In this document: positions 38,904-48,540 of the stretch, one piece after another
How positions within the stretch are numbered: the first letter of the stretch is position 1
How the letters are laid out: each line of letters opens with the position of its first letter
Position numbers and translations under genes: made by a program
Source of the DNA: Mobilicoccus caccae
GTDB lineage: Bacteria; Actinomycetota; Actinomycetes; Actinomycetales; Dermatophilaceae
NCBI RefSeq assembly: GCF_030161635.1
Contig: NZ_BSUO01000001.1
Coordinates: forward strand, 911,199 to 975,198
DNA: 64,000 nt
Direction of reading: 5' to 3'
Notes under the pieces: generated by a model
Told to the model about the DNA's origin: nothing
Databases searched by the model: none
Seen by the model: the letters and a program-made list of their open reading frames with translations, nothing else

Positions 38904-39986
38904 ATGCCGAGCACCGTCAAAGGAGTGATCGCCCGGGGCAAGGGGGATCCGGTCGAACTCGTCGACATCGTGATCCCCGACCCCGGCCCCGGTGAAGCGG
39001 TCGTCGCGATCCAGGCATGCGGGGTGTGCCACACCGACCTGCACTACCGCGAGGGCGGCATCAACGACGACTTCCCGTTCCTCCTCGGACACGAGGCCGC
39101 CGGCGTCGTCGAGGCGGTCGGTGAGGGCGTGACCGAGGTGGAGTCGGGCGACTTCGTCGTCCTCAACTGGCGGGCCGTGTGCGGTGAGTGCCGCGCCTGC
39201 CACAAGGGGCAGCCCCAGTACTGCTTCGCCACCCACAACGCCACGCAGAAGATGACGCTGACCGACGGCACCGAGCTGACACCGGCGCTGGGCATCGGCG
39301 CGTTCGCGGAGAAGACGCTGGTCGCGGCCGGACAGTGCACCAAGGTCGCGCAGGCCGACCCGGCCGCCGTCGGCCTCCTCGGATGCGGCGTGATGGCCGG
39401 CTTCGGTGCCGCCGTCAACACCGGCGGAATCCAGCGCGGTGAGTCGATCGCCGTCTTCGGGTGCGGGGGAGTGGGCAACGCGGCCATCGCCGGAGCCCGC
39501 GTCGTCGGTGCGACGACCATCATCGCCGTCGACGTCGACGACCGAAAGCTCTCGTGGGCCAAGGAGTTCGGCGCCACCCACACGATCAACTCCCGCGAGG
39601 AGGACCCGGTCGAGAAGATCCGCGAGCTGACCGGCGGATTCGGCGCCGACGTCGTCGTCGAGGCCGTCGGACGCCCCGAGACCTACGAGCAGGCGTTCTA
39701 CGCCCGCGATCTCGCCGGGCGTGTGGTCCTCGTCGGCGTCCCGACGCCCGACCTCGAGGTCACCCTGCCCCTCATCGAGATCTTCGGCCGTGGCGGGGCG
39801 TTGAAGAGCAGTTGGTACGGCGATTGCCTGCCCAACCGCGACTTCCCGATGCTCGTGGAGCTGTACCGACAGGGCCGCCTGGACTTGGAGAAGTTCGTCA
39901 GCGAGCGCATCGACCTCGATGCGGTGGAAGGAGCGTTCGCCAAGATGCACGAAGGCACCGTTCTGCGGTCGGTGGTGGTCCTGTGA
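38904..39986 (+). CDS. mscR: S-(hydroxymethyl)mycothiol dehydrogenase / S-nitrosomycothiol reductase
   Basis: 360 residues, class III-type zinc alcohol dehydrogenase. Catalytic zinc: [10 protein letters not shown] and GHEAAG; structural zinc: [18 protein letters not shown] fold: [21 protein letters not shown] and [14 protein letters not shown] are specific to the mycothiol-dependent enzyme. It oxidises the formaldehyde-mycothiol adduct and reduces S-nitrosomycothiol. AAAGGG precedes the ATG at 38904. The stop overlaps the GTG of the MBL hydrolase, the same pair as Rv2259-Rv2260. Confidence 0.93.
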   Translation: MPSTVKGVIARGKGDPVELVDIVIPDPGPGEAVVAIQACGVCHTDLHYREGGINDDFPFLLGHEAAGVVEAVGEGVTEVESGDFVVLNWRAVCGECRACHKGQPQYCFATHNATQKMTLTDGTELTPALGIGAFAEKTLVAAGQCTKVAQADPAAVGLLGCGVMAGFGAAVNTGGIQRGESIAVFGCGGVGNAAIAGARVVGATTIIAVDVDDRKLSWAKEFGATHTINSREEDPVEKIRELTGGFGADVVVEAVGRPETYEQAFYARDLAGRVVLVGVPTPDLEVTLPLIEIFGRGGALKSSWYGDCLPNRDFPMLVELYRQGRLDLEKFVSERIDLDAVEGAFAKMHEGTVLRSVVVL

Positions 39987-40650
39987 GCGCCTCGGAGATC
40001 GTCACGACGCCGGGATCGATCGACGGCGTGCGCGTCGAACGCGTCATCACGACCGGCACCTTCGCCCTGGACGGGGGCGAGTGGGAGGTCGACAACAACA
40101 TCTGGCTCCTCGGCGACGACGAGGAGGTCGTCGTCATCGACGCGGCCCACGAGGCCGAGCCCATCATCGAGGCCATCGACGGGCGCACGGTGCGCGCCAT
40201 CGTGCTCACCCACGGTCACAACGACCACATCAACGCCAGCAAGGAGCTGAGCGAGGCGACGGGCGCCCCCGCTGGATCCACCCCGACGACCGCATGCTGT
40301 GGGACGCGGTGTTCCCCGAGGAGGAGCCCGACGCCACGCTGACCGAGGGCCAGACGATCGAGGTCGCCGGCGCGCGCCTCACCGTCCTCCACACGCCCGG
40401 TCACGCCCCGGGCTCGGTGTGCCTGCACAGTCCCGAACTGGCCGTGCTGTTCAGCGGTGACACCCTGTTCCAGGGTGGCCCCGGCGCGACCGGCCGGTCG
40501 TTCAGCGACTTCGACACGATCGTCGCCTCGGTCACCGACCGGCTGCTGACCCTGCCGGGGGAGACCCTCGTCCTCACCGGGCACGGCGACTCCACGACGA
40601 TCGGCGCCGAGGCCCCTGACCGTCAGAAATGGATCGACGACCAGGCCTAG
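39983..40650 (+). CDS. Metallo-beta-lactamase-fold hydrolase beside mscR (one frame break)
   Basis: About 222 residues after adding one C to the run 40266-40270, restoring [14 protein letters not shown]. Motif LTHGHNDH gives the zinc ligands, followed by [18 protein letters not shown] and [10 protein letters not shown]. Such proteins coupled to mscR probably hydrolyse the formyl- or other mycothiol thioester made by the dehydrogenase. GTG 39983 overlaps the mscR stop. The stop codon TAG lies within the CTAG that the IS element duplicated, so insertion left the protein unchanged. Confidence 0.85.
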
Positions 40651-40665
40651 GAGACTGCTGAACAA
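40651..40665 (+). repeat. IS left inverted repeat
   Basis: GAGACTGCTGAACAA, exactly complementary to 42472-42486. Confidence 0.9.
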
Positions 40666-40711
40666 TGGCGCGCCTCCCGAGGTCCTCGGGCTGACCTGAA
40701 ATTCTGAGGTC

Positions 40712-42302
40712 ATGCAGGGTGAGGCCGATCGGCAGCGTGAGCTGCTGGATGTTGAGTCAGTGGCTGGTCATCTGCTCGAGCCGGGCAGCGTGTTCGCGTT
40801 GTTGGCCGAGCATCGGGACCGGTTGTTCCCGAGCGAGTTGTTCGCCGACCTGTTCCCGACCGGCCGCGGTCGGCCCTCGATCCCGGGCGAGGTGATTGCC
40901 TCGGTCATCGTGCTCCAAGCGCTCTACGGCCATTCGGACCGCGAAGCCGTCGACGCCTTGACCTTCGACCTGCGGTGGAAGGCCGCGTGCGGGTACGCGA
41001 TCGACAAGCCGGGTTTCGACCCGTCGACGCTGACCTACTGGCGTCGCCGGCTGGCCGCGAGCAACCGGCCGCAGCGGATCTTCGAGGTGGTCCGCGAGGT
41101 GATCACCGAAACCGGGGCGGTGGCAGGGAAGCAGCGTCGGGCGCTGGATTCCACGATCCTCGACGACGCGGTCGCCCGGCAGGACACCGTGACGCAGCTG
41201 ATCGCGCAGATCCGCCGCGTGGGTCGTGAGGTTCCTGGCGCCAAGGGCCTGATCACCGAGCACTGCACCCGCCTGGTTGTGTTGACCGGACAGGACTACC
41301 ACTTGACCGGGAAGCCGCCGATCGCGTGGGACGACCCGGCTGCTCGTGAAGGGCTGGTGTCCGCGCTGGTCGGCGACGCACTCGCCCTGCTCGCTGTGCT
41401 GGATGTCGAGGCCATCACCAAGACGGGCGGGAAGCCGGCTGATGCGGTCGCGCTGCTGGCGCTGGTCGCGGGCCAGGACGTGGAGCCGACCGAGGACTCC
41501 GATGGCACCGACGGCCGGTGGCGCATCGCCCGGAAGACGGCGCCGGATCGGGTGATCTCGACCGTCGACCCCGACACCCGACACCCGACACGCCCACAAG
41601 ACCCGGAAACGACGCCAGGACGGGTTCAAGGCCCACGTCGTGGTGGAGCCCGATACCGGGTTGACCACCGTGTGTGCGTTGACCAAGACCAACGGCCCGG
41701 CCAACTCCGATGCCACCGTTGGTGCCGAACTGGTCACTGCCGACTCGACCCTGGCAACCGACCAGCAGGTCGAGGTGCTCGGGGACTCGGCCTACGCCAC
41801 CGGCGACATGCTCCACACCCTGGACGGCAAGAAGTGGCTACCGCTGCTCAAACCGTGGCCGCTGCGCCCCACGGTCGAAGGCGGATTCACCCTCGATGAC
41901 TTCCGCTACGACGCCGACGCCCTGACCTGCCCGGCGGGCATCACCAGGAAGCGGTCCGCGAAGGGTACCGTCACCTTCGGTGCCGCCTGTCGCGGCTGCC
42001 CGCTACGACAGCGATGCACCACTTCGGCAAGCGGGCGCACGGTGTTGATCGGCGAACACCACCAACTGCAACGCGAACACCGCAAACGAGCCGCCGATGA
42101 CGGCTTCCAGGCCCACTATCGGCAGCACCGACCGATGGTCGAACGCTCGATCGCCTGGCTCACCCGCGGCGCCCGACGCGTCCCATACCGAGGCGTCGAG
42201 AAGAACAACAACTGGCTCCACCACCGCGTCGCCGCCCTCAACCTGCGTCGACTCCGCGCCATGGGTCTCACGATGATCGACGGAGCCTGGGCCCTGGCCT
42301 GA
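40712..42302 (+). pseudogene. IS1182-like transposase, frame broken by repeat expansion
   Basis: Would be 527 residues if one copy of the 7-bp unit at 41571-41591 were removed, giving STVDPDTRHAHKTRKRRQDG. N-terminal part LLEPGSVFALLAEHRDRLFP, GRGRPSIPGEVIASVIVLQAL and LDSTILDDAV; C-terminal DDE part VVEPDTGL, GDSAYATGD and QHRPMVERSIAWLTRG. These match the long single-ORF transposases of the IS1182 family. As written, translation stops after about 395 codons without the C-terminal catalytic half, so this copy is probably inactive unless slippage restores the frame. Confidence 0.85.
41571..41591 (+). repeat. 7-bp tandem repeat CCGACAC x3
   Basis: Three exact copies; two would keep the transposase in frame. 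An expansion by seven shifts the frame by one. Confidence 0.85.
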
Positions 42303-42471
42303 CGGGGCCCTCGCGGGCTCAATCCGCCCCTTGCACGCGGCTGCAGAGCCGCGCAGGATGGCCCACGGCGGGCGGAACGACCCCGTTGTCGCACCCAGAG
42401 TGCTGACTCAAACTCTCCGCTCGACGGCCTTGGCGGCGATCCGCCCGCCACCCACGCCGCCAGATGACCGG

Positions 42472-42486
42472 TTGTTCAGCAGTCTC
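42472..42486 (-). repeat. IS right inverted repeat
   Basis: TTGTTCAGCAGTCTC, complement of the left end, followed by the CTAG duplication. Confidence 0.9.
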
Positions 42487-42558
42487 CTAGGTGGGCCTAG
42501 GTGGTTTCAGCAGACACCTGGTGACGTTGCCCGATCCGCGAGGGGCATCCGGTGGCGG

Positions 42559-43574
42559 TCAGGCGTCGAGTTCCAGGGCTCGTGCGGTCGCGTGCAGGCC
42601 GTCGTCGTTTCCGGTGCGCGCGGCTGAGGCCAGCGCGGTGTCGGCGAGCTTGATGACGTGCTCTCCGCCGTGCGCGAGGGCCGCCTGCCACAGGTCGTCG
42701 GCCGTCCGCCCCTCCAGTGCCGTGTCGGGGAGGTCGCCGGTCGCCCGATAGGCCGCGACGACCGCACACGTGGCGGCCCACGCAGCCCTGACCGACTGTT
42801 CGTGCAGTGATGTCGGGAGGTGCGGCAGCACCCGGGCGACCGCCGCGGGTGCCGTGGCCGCGTGGACGAGCATCGTCGGCTGTCCGTGCGCCCCTCGCGC
42901 GTAACGGGCGACTGCGGCGTCGACGACGGCCTCCAGCGCGTCGAGCGGCTCTGCCGGCGGGCCCCAGGCACCGACCGCCTCGATCCACCCCGGCGTGGTC
43001 GGCAGTTGCGCCAGCCGGGTGCGGATGCGGTCTTCCTGCTCGGGCACCGGGGGACTCCGGCGAGGGCAGCCTCGGTCGTCAGATCGCCGAACGGAACGCT
43101 GGTGGGCACCGGCTCCCACCGCGCCGCCCAGTACGCCAGCGCGTGGGCCAGTTCGTCCAGGCGCGGCCCCGTCTCGTGCTCCGTCAGCGCCTGCACGGCG
43201 TGACCGACACGGATGACGCCGTGCGTGGCCCCGGCGGCGATGCCGGGCAGGAGTCGCGGCCACCACGTCGTGAGGACCTCGTTCCACGGCTGTTCGCGGA
43301 CCTGCGTGAGCATGAGACCGATCCAGTCACGGGAGCGGGTGGCGTCGCCGAGGGGGTCACGCCACGCCTCCGGGCGGATCGGGTCGACGCCGCGTGGCAG
43401 GTCGTCGAGGCGCTGGGAGTAGGCGTCGGTCCAGGCGTGGATGCGGTCGCCCTCGCCGCGGCGGGCGAGCGCCTCGACGACCATCGGGCCGTGGTTGGTC
43501 AGATGGCCGTCGAACTCGGGGCCGGTGGCGTGGTAGCGCTCGAGGGCCTCGTCATAGGTGCCGGGTGCGATCAT
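42559..43574 (-). CDS. Questin-oxidase-like protein (one frame break)
   Basis: About 338 residues after adding one base in the run 43049-43053, restoring AGVPPVPEQEDRI. The N-terminus YDEALERYHATGPEFDGHLTNHGPMVVEAL carries the NHGPM motif of the questin oxidase-like (DUF4243) family, with WPRLLPGIAAGATHGVIRVGHAV in the middle, a second His-rich signature. The fungal namesake opens an anthraquinone ring by Baeyer-Villiger-type oxidation; bacterial members are uncharacterised. It is divergent from soxR with a SoxR-type box in the 41-bp gap, suggesting induction by redox-cycling or quinone-like compounds. Confidence 0.78.
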
Positions 43575-43587
43575 GACGCCAGTGGAC

Positions 43588-43609
43588 GATGTGAAGTGGA
43601 CTTGAGGTC
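43588..43609. promoter_or_regulatory. SoxR-type box between soxR and questin-oxidase-like gene
   Basis: Read on the minus strand: GACCTCAAG-TCCA-CTTCACATC. The left half matches the SoxR consensus half site exactly; the right half matches 6 of 9 positions of CTTGAGGTC. Spacing (9-4-9) is correct. A TTGACC that could be a -35 for the minus-strand gene overlaps the left half. Confidence 0.55.
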
Positions 43610-43615
43610 AACCCC

Positions 43616-44098
43616 ATGAGCCGACCTGCGGACCCGATCCGGCGCACGGACCCGATGGCGATCGGCGACGTCGCAGCCCGCAGCGGTGTCGCGGTGTCGG
43701 CGTTGCGTCACTACGAGAGCCTCGGGCTCATCGCCGCCGAACGCACGCCGGGCGGGCACCGCACCTTCCACCGGGCCGTGCTGCGCCGCCTCGCCGTCAT
43801 CCGGGCCGGTCAGCGAGTCGGGTTGTCGCTGGAGGAGATCCGCGCCTCGTTCGGCGGGCTCGACCCCCACGACGCGCCGACGCGCACCCAGTGGCGGACC
43901 ATCTCCAAGCGGTGGGCCCCGCTGCTGGACGCGAGGATCCTCGAGCTGCAGAAGGTGCGCGACAGCCTCGAGTACTGCGTCGGCTGCGGATGCCTGTCGA
44001 TGCGTCAGTGCGCCCTCTACAACCCGCAGGACACCCTCGGCGGCGGGTCCGCGCCCGGCGCGCGTCGCCTGTTCCCCGGCGCACCCGAGGAGGAGTGA
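43616..44098 (+). CDS. soxR: SoxR, redox-sensing MerR-family regulator
   Basis: 160 residues. MerR helix-turn-helix MAIGDVAARSGVAVSALRHYESLGLI, dimer helix, and the [2Fe-2S] cluster motif CVGCGCLSMRQC (C-x2-C-x-C-x5-C), diagnostic for SoxR. In actinobacteria SoxR responds to redox-active metabolites rather than general superoxide and controls oxidoreductase genes, often adjacent. ATG 43616. No soxS is expected in this group. Confidence 0.95.
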   Translation: MSRPADPIRRTDPMAIGDVAARSGVAVSALRHYESLGLIAAERTPGGHRTFHRAVLRRLAVIRAGQRVGLSLEEIRASFGGLDPHDAPTRTQWRTISKRWAPLLDARILELQKVRDSLEYCVGCGCLSMRQCALYNPQDTLGGGSAPGARRLFPGAPEEE

Positions 44099-44123
44099 GT
44101 CCGGCTCACCCGCGCCGGGACCG

Positions 44124-44129
44124 TACGCT
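44124..44129 (+). promoter_or_regulatory. -10 element for leaderless M16 gene
   Basis: TACGCT ends 6 nt before the ATG at 44136. Confidence 0.5.
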
Positions 44130-44135
44130 GGGGTG

Positions 44136-45404
44136 ATGCCGTTGGACTACCCGATCGAGGAGACGACGCTGCCCAACGGGCTGCGCGTCGTCGTCAGTGA
44201 GGACCACGCCGCGCCGGTGGTGGCGGTCAACCTGTGGGTGGGCGTGGGGTCCCGCCACGAACAGCAGGGAAGGACCGGATTCGCCCACCTCTTCGAGCAC
44301 CTGATGTTCCAGGGGTCGCGCAATGTCGCGAGCGGAGAACACTTCTCGGCGTTGATGGGTGCCGGCGGGCGGCTCAACGCGACGACGTGGTTCGACCGCA
44401 CCAACTACTTCGAGACGCTGCCCTCGAGCGCGCTCGACCTCGCGTTGTGGCTCGAGGCGGACCGGCACGGGTATCTCCTGGACGCCGTCAATCAGGAGAA
44501 CCTCGACAACCAGCGCGACGTGGTCAAGGAGGAGAAGCGTCAGCGCTACGACAACCAGCCGTACGGCGAGGCGCTGCACCACCTCTACGCGAGCGTCTTC
44601 CCGGTCGGCCACCCCTACCACCACCCGACGATCGGGTCGATGGAGGATCTCGACGCTGCGACCGTGGAGGACGTGCACGCCTTCTTCCGGCGCTACTACC
44701 ACCCGGGCAACACGGTGCTCACCCTGTGCGGAGACGTCTCGCCCGACGACGGATTCGCCGCGGCAGAGCGGTATTTCGGTCCGCTGACCCCGGGCGCGGA
44801 CGTGCCCCCGGCCTCGACCCCGCCCCTGGCGCCGGGGGAGGCGAGCAGGGTCGAGGTCGACCAGGAGGTCCCCGCACCCCGCCTCTACCTGGGCTTCCGC
44901 CTCCCGCAGGACCACACGACCGACTTCGACGCGGCCTCCCTGGCCATGGAGATCCTCGGTGGGACCGCGATCTCCCGCCTGGAGAAGCGACTCGTCCGCG
45001 GCCGTGAGATCGCGACCTTCGCCTCGAGCGCCGCGCTCGGCCTCGCCGACGGGGTCTCGCTGGGATTCCTCGCCGCTCAGCCCGTCGACGGGGTGTCCTT
45101 GGACGAACTCGAGGACGCCGTGGTCGCCGAGCTCGAGGACCTCGCGGCCACCGGGCCCACCGATGTGGAGATGCAGGCCGCCTCGGCCCAGAACGAACGC
45201 GAGTGGCTCTCGACCCTCGGCGACGTCGAGCACCGCGCCGACCAGATCGGGCGACTCACGACCCTCTACGCCGACCCCGGCGGCATCAACACCTACCTCG
45301 ACCGGCTGGACGCGCTGTCCGCGGACCACGTCCAGGAGGCCGCGCGCGCGTGGTTGCGGCCTGAGCATCGAGCCGTCGTCGCCTACGCAGGAGGCCAGGC
45401 ATGA
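44136..45404 (+). CDS. M16 insulinase-family zinc peptidase, catalytic subunit
   Basis: 422 residues. Inverted zinc motif HLFEHLMF (HxxEH) near residue 50 with the distal Glu region QENLDNQRDVVKEEKRQRY; NRTNYFET-like substrate segment (FDRTNYFETLP). It forms the active half of a two-chain protease chamber with the next gene, which it overlaps by ATGA. No signal peptide is seen, so it is probably cytosolic. Leaderless start as judged by TACGCT six nt upstream. Confidence 0.9.
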   Translation: MPLDYPIEETTLPNGLRVVVSEDHAAPVVAVNLWVGVGSRHEQQGRTGFAHLFEHLMFQGSRNVASGEHFSALMGAGGRLNATTWFDRTNYFETLPSSALDLALWLEADRHGYLLDAVNQENLDNQRDVVKEEKRQRYDNQPYGEALHHLYASVFPVGHPYHHPTIGSMEDLDAATVEDVHAFFRRYYHPGNTVLTLCGDVSPDDGFAAAERYFGPLTPGADVPPASTPPLAPGEASRVEVDQEVPAPRLYLGFRLPQDHTTDFDAASLAMEILGGTAISRLEKRLVRGREIATFASSAALGLADGVSLGFLAAQPVDGVSLDELEDAVVAELEDLAATGPTDVEMQAASAQNEREWLSTLGDVEHRADQIGRLTTLYADPGGINTYLDRLDALSADHVQEAARAWLRPEHRAVVAYAGGQA

Positions 45405-46731
45405 GCACCCGACCCGTCATCCCTCGCCCCGGCCCGTGGACCTTTCCCGAGCCGCAGCGGCACGACCTCGGATGTGGCGCCGACCTGCTGACCTTCGACA
45501 TCCCCGGTCAGCACGTGGTGTCGGTGCAGATCGTCTCCCCGTTGCCGCTGGATTCCGAACCGGTGCACCTCGAGGGGTGGGCTCGATCATGGCACGCACC
45601 CTGGACGAGGGGGCGGGCGAGCACGACGCCGAGGAGATGGTCGAACTCCTCGAACGCACCGGTGTGGCCATGCACGCCGGCGTCGGCGAGCGGGGTCTGG
45701 CCGTCGACCTCGACGTCCCGTCGCGGCGCCTGGCCGAGGCGCTGGAGCTCGCGGTGGACGTCGTGACCCGGCCGCGCTTCGGCGAGGCGGAGGTGCGACG
45801 TCATGTCCGGACGCGCCTGGCCGAGATCGACCAGGAGGACGCCAACCCCGGCATGCGTGCGGCCCGCGAGTTCGCGGCCACGTTCTACGCCGACGGCACC
45901 CGAGCCTCGCGGCCCACGGCGGGTTCGCGCGAGACCGTGGCGGCCCTGACGTCCGAGGACGTCCGCGCCCATCACGCACGTCTCTCACCGCGCGGGTCGA
46001 CCGTCGTCGTCGCCGGTGACCTGCGGGGACTCCCGGTCAGCCGTCTGGTGGACTCGGCGTTCGCCGGTTGGTCCGGCCCGGGTGCGCAGGGCGAGCCCGA
46101 GCCGCTGCGCCGCGCCACGGACGCCGCGCGCATCGTCGTGGTCGACCGGCCTGGCAGCGTGCAGAGCGAGCTGTATCTCGGCTGCGCCGGACCCGATCGC
46201 CGCGTCCCGGGCGGCTGGGCGCCGTTCCCCGTGCTCGCCTACCTCCTCGGCGGATCTCCGAACGCCCGCCTGGACGCGGTGCTGCGCGAGGAGAAGGGAT
46301 ACACCTACGGCATGCGTGCCGTGTCCCGGCCGCGCACCTCCGGTGGGTTGTTCATCGCCTCGGGATCGGTCCGCACCGAGGTCACCGCCGAGGCACTCGA
46401 ACTCACCCTCGGGATCCTCGATGACGCCGCGCAGGGGTTCACCGCGGAGGAGACCTCCGCCGGCGTCGACTTCCTCGCCCTGACCGCTCCCGGCCGATAC
46501 GCCACCGCCGACGCGGTGGCCGCGGAGGCCGCCGCGCGGGCCTTCGACGGACTGGGCACCGCCCACACCACGCAGGTGCTCGCCGACACCCTGGCCCTGT
46601 CGGCCGAGCGCGTCTCACAGGCCTACGTCGATCACATCGACCGGCGGCGGACCGTCGTGATCGTCGGTGACGCCGACCGGATCGTCGGTCCGCTCGAGGC
46701 GCTCGGCCACCCCGTGTCCGTCGTCTCCTGA
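45401..46731 (+). CDS. M16 peptidase-like non-catalytic partner (one frame break)
   Basis: About 443 residues after adding one G in 45574-45577, restoring HLEGVGSIMARTLDEG. It has the M16 fold but no HxxEH at the expected place (ARTLDEGAGEHD). C-terminal REEKGYTYGMRAV contains the Arg-Tyr region that completes the partner's active site in M16B enzymes. The overlapping start and order are typical of such pairs. The last Gly/Val-rich strand ends at 46731. Confidence 0.88.
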
Positions 46732-46779
46732 CACCTCACGTCCGCCTCGCTGCCGCGGGGGTGAGGCGGGGGTGAGCGG

Positions 46780-47580
46780 TCAGGAGGCGGCGGAGTCCGT
46801 CGCCCGAAGGCGGTCGAGGACCTGGTCGTGCAGCAGCCCGTTGGTGGCCAGGGCGCCTGCGCCCCACGGCCCGCCCTCACCCTGCAGGGAGGAGAAGCGG
46901 CCACCGGCCTCGGTGACGATCGGCACGAGAGCGGCCATGTCGTGCACCTCGAGCGAGGGCTCGCAGGCGATGTCGACACCGCCCTCGGCCACCATCATGT
47001 AGGACCAGAAATCGCCGTAGGCGCGGGTGCGCCACACGTCGTCGGTGAGGCCGAGGAACTGCTCGTGCAGGCCCGCCGCACGCCATTCGGTCAGCTCGGA
47101 GTAGGACAACGAGGCATCGGTCAGGCTCGAGACCGAGGACACCTTCATGCGCCGTGCGCCCGCGAGCGAGCGGCCCGTCCAGGCGCCCGTGCCCCGCGCC
47201 GCCCACCAGCGGCGGTTGAGCGCCGGCGCCGACACCAGACCGACGACGACCTCGTCGTCCTCCACCAGCGCCATGAGAGTGGCCCACACGGGGACTCCGC
47301 GGACGTAGTTCTTCGTGCCGTCGATGGGATCGACGATCCACTTGCGGCTGCCGTGCCCGGTGGTGCCGCCCTCCTCACCCTGGACGGCGTCGCGCGAACG
47401 CGCCCGCTTGAGCTGGCTGCGGATCAGCTCCTCGGCGTCCCGGTCGGCGTCGCTGACGGGCGTCAGATCGGGCTTGGACTCGACCACGAGATCCTCGGCC
47501 TGATAGCGCCCCATCGTGACGCGTTCGACGGAGTCGGCGAGGACATGGGCGAGGCGGAGGTCGTCGTTGTAGTCGGGCAC
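46780..47580 (-). CDS. hisN: Histidinol-phosphatase, inositol-monophosphatase type
   Basis: 266 residues from a GTG at 47580. Metal motifs: GEEGG, WIVDPIDGTKNYVRG and the C-terminal EVHDMAALVPIVTEAGG. KPDLTPVSDADRDAEELIR near the N-terminus is the HisN version of this superfamily. It removes phosphate from histidinol phosphate in histidine synthesis. Inositol-1-phosphate phosphatase activity is the main alternative. Stands alone. Confidence 0.88.
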   Translation of the reverse strand: MPDYNDDLRLAHVLADSVERVTMGRYQAEDLVVESKPDLTPVSDADRDAEELIRSQLKRARSRDAVQGEEGGTTGHGSRKWIVDPIDGTKNYVRGVPVWATLMALVEDDEVVVGLVSAPALNRRWWAARGTGAWTGRSLAGARRMKVSSVSSLTDASLSYSELTEWRAAGLHEQFLGLTDDVWRTRAYGDFWSYMMVAEGGVDIACEPSLEVHDMAALVPIVTEAGGRFSSLQGEGGPWGAGALATNGLLHDQVLDRLRATDSAAS

Positions 47581-47657
47581 GACTCCACGCTATCGCCCGA
47601 AAGGACCTGGAGGGGGCAGGGATCGGCGCCCGCGGCGCGTGTCCCGCCGATCCGTGC

Positions 47658-48497
47658 TCAGTCCTCGGGGTCGGTGTAGGGCGAGGGGATGGAGTCGTCG
47701 CCGACGGTGGAGGCGTGGTCGGGCACCTCGAGCTGCAGGGAACGGTCGGTGCGGCGGTACCCCGTCGACGCCGGACGCTTGGGCAGCTTGAGCTTGGGCT
47801 GGTCGACCTGCTCGTAGGGCACCGAATCCAGCAGGTGGGCGATCATGTTGATGCGCGCCGCACGCTTGTCGTTGCTCTCGACGACGTTCCACCGCGCCTC
47901 GGGGATGTCGGTGTGGACGAACATGTCGTCCTTGGCGCGGCTGTAGTCCTCCCACCGGGTGAGGGATTCCAGATCGGTGGGGGAGAGCTTCCAGCGCCGC
48001 ATCGGATCGGTGAGCCGGGACTCGAAACGCTTGACCTGTTCGGCGTCGCTGACGGAGAACCAGTACTTGCGCAGCATGATTCCGTCCTCGATGAGCATGC
48101 GCTCGAAGATCGGGCATTGGCGCAGGAACCGGCGGTACTGCTCGGAGGTGCAATACCCCATGACGCGTTCGACGCCGGCGCGGTTGTACCAGGACCGGTC
48201 GAACAGACGGATCTCACCGGCGGCGGGCAGTTGCTCGACGTAACGCTGGAAGTACCACTGGGTCTGCTGCCGCTCGGTCGGAGCCGGGAGGGCGACGATC
48301 TGCGCGGTGCGCGGGTTGAGGTATTCGGTGACCCGCTTGATGGCGCCGCCCTTGCCCGCGGCGTCGCGGCCCTCGAAGACGATGACGAGACGCTGCCCGC
48401 TCTCCTTGATCCACTGCTGCATCTCGACGAGTTCCTGCTGCAGACGCAGGAGCTCGGCCTCGTACACGGACTTCTTCATCTTCTTCTTCTGAGCCAT
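47658..48497 (-). CDS. ppk2: Polyphosphate kinase 2
   Basis: 279 residues. Walker A GRDAAGKGG near residue 45, lid and Walker B region FDRSWYNRAGVERVMGYC, and KYWFSVSDAEQVKRFESR, all standard for single-domain PPK2 that transfers phosphate between polyphosphate and nucleoside diphosphates. The N-terminus is a Lys-rich run (MAQKKKMKKS). Start ATG 48497. The C-terminal 30 residues are a disordered acidic tail. Confidence 0.93.
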   Translation of the reverse strand: MAQKKKMKKSVYEAELLRLQQELVEMQQWIKESGQRLVIVFEGRDAAGKGGAIKRVTEYLNPRTAQIVALPAPTERQQTQWYFQRYVEQLPAAGEIRLFDRSWYNRAGVERVMGYCTSEQYRRFLRQCPIFERMLIEDGIMLRKYWFSVSDAEQVKRFESRLTDPMRRWKLSPTDLESLTRWEDYSRAKDDMFVHTDIPEARWNVVESNDKRAARINMIAHLLDSVPYEQVDQPKLKLPKRPASTGYRRTDRSLQLEVPDHASTVGDDSIPSPYTDPED

Positions 48498-48540
48498 CCC
48501 TTGATGATGGCACCCCGGCGCGATCGGCGGAGGTTTGGCC

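Larger units (their letters stand above)
40651..42486 (+). mobile_element. IS1182-family-like insertion sequence
   Basis: 1,836 bp, bounded by perfect 15-bp inverted repeats GAGACTGCTGAACAA (40651-40665; complement at 42472-42486) and flanked by a 4-bp duplication CTAG (40647-40650, 42487-42490). It carries one transposase gene. The right 180 bp are non-coding with a GCGGCT-GCAG-AGCCGC hairpin, perhaps the element's terminator. It sits between mscR-MBL and the questin-oxidase-like gene. Confidence 0.9.

Noticed and set aside
40651..42486. Part of a larger transposon or island
   Set aside because: Inverted repeats and the 4-bp duplication delimit a simple IS; flanking genes are ordinary chromosomal ones.
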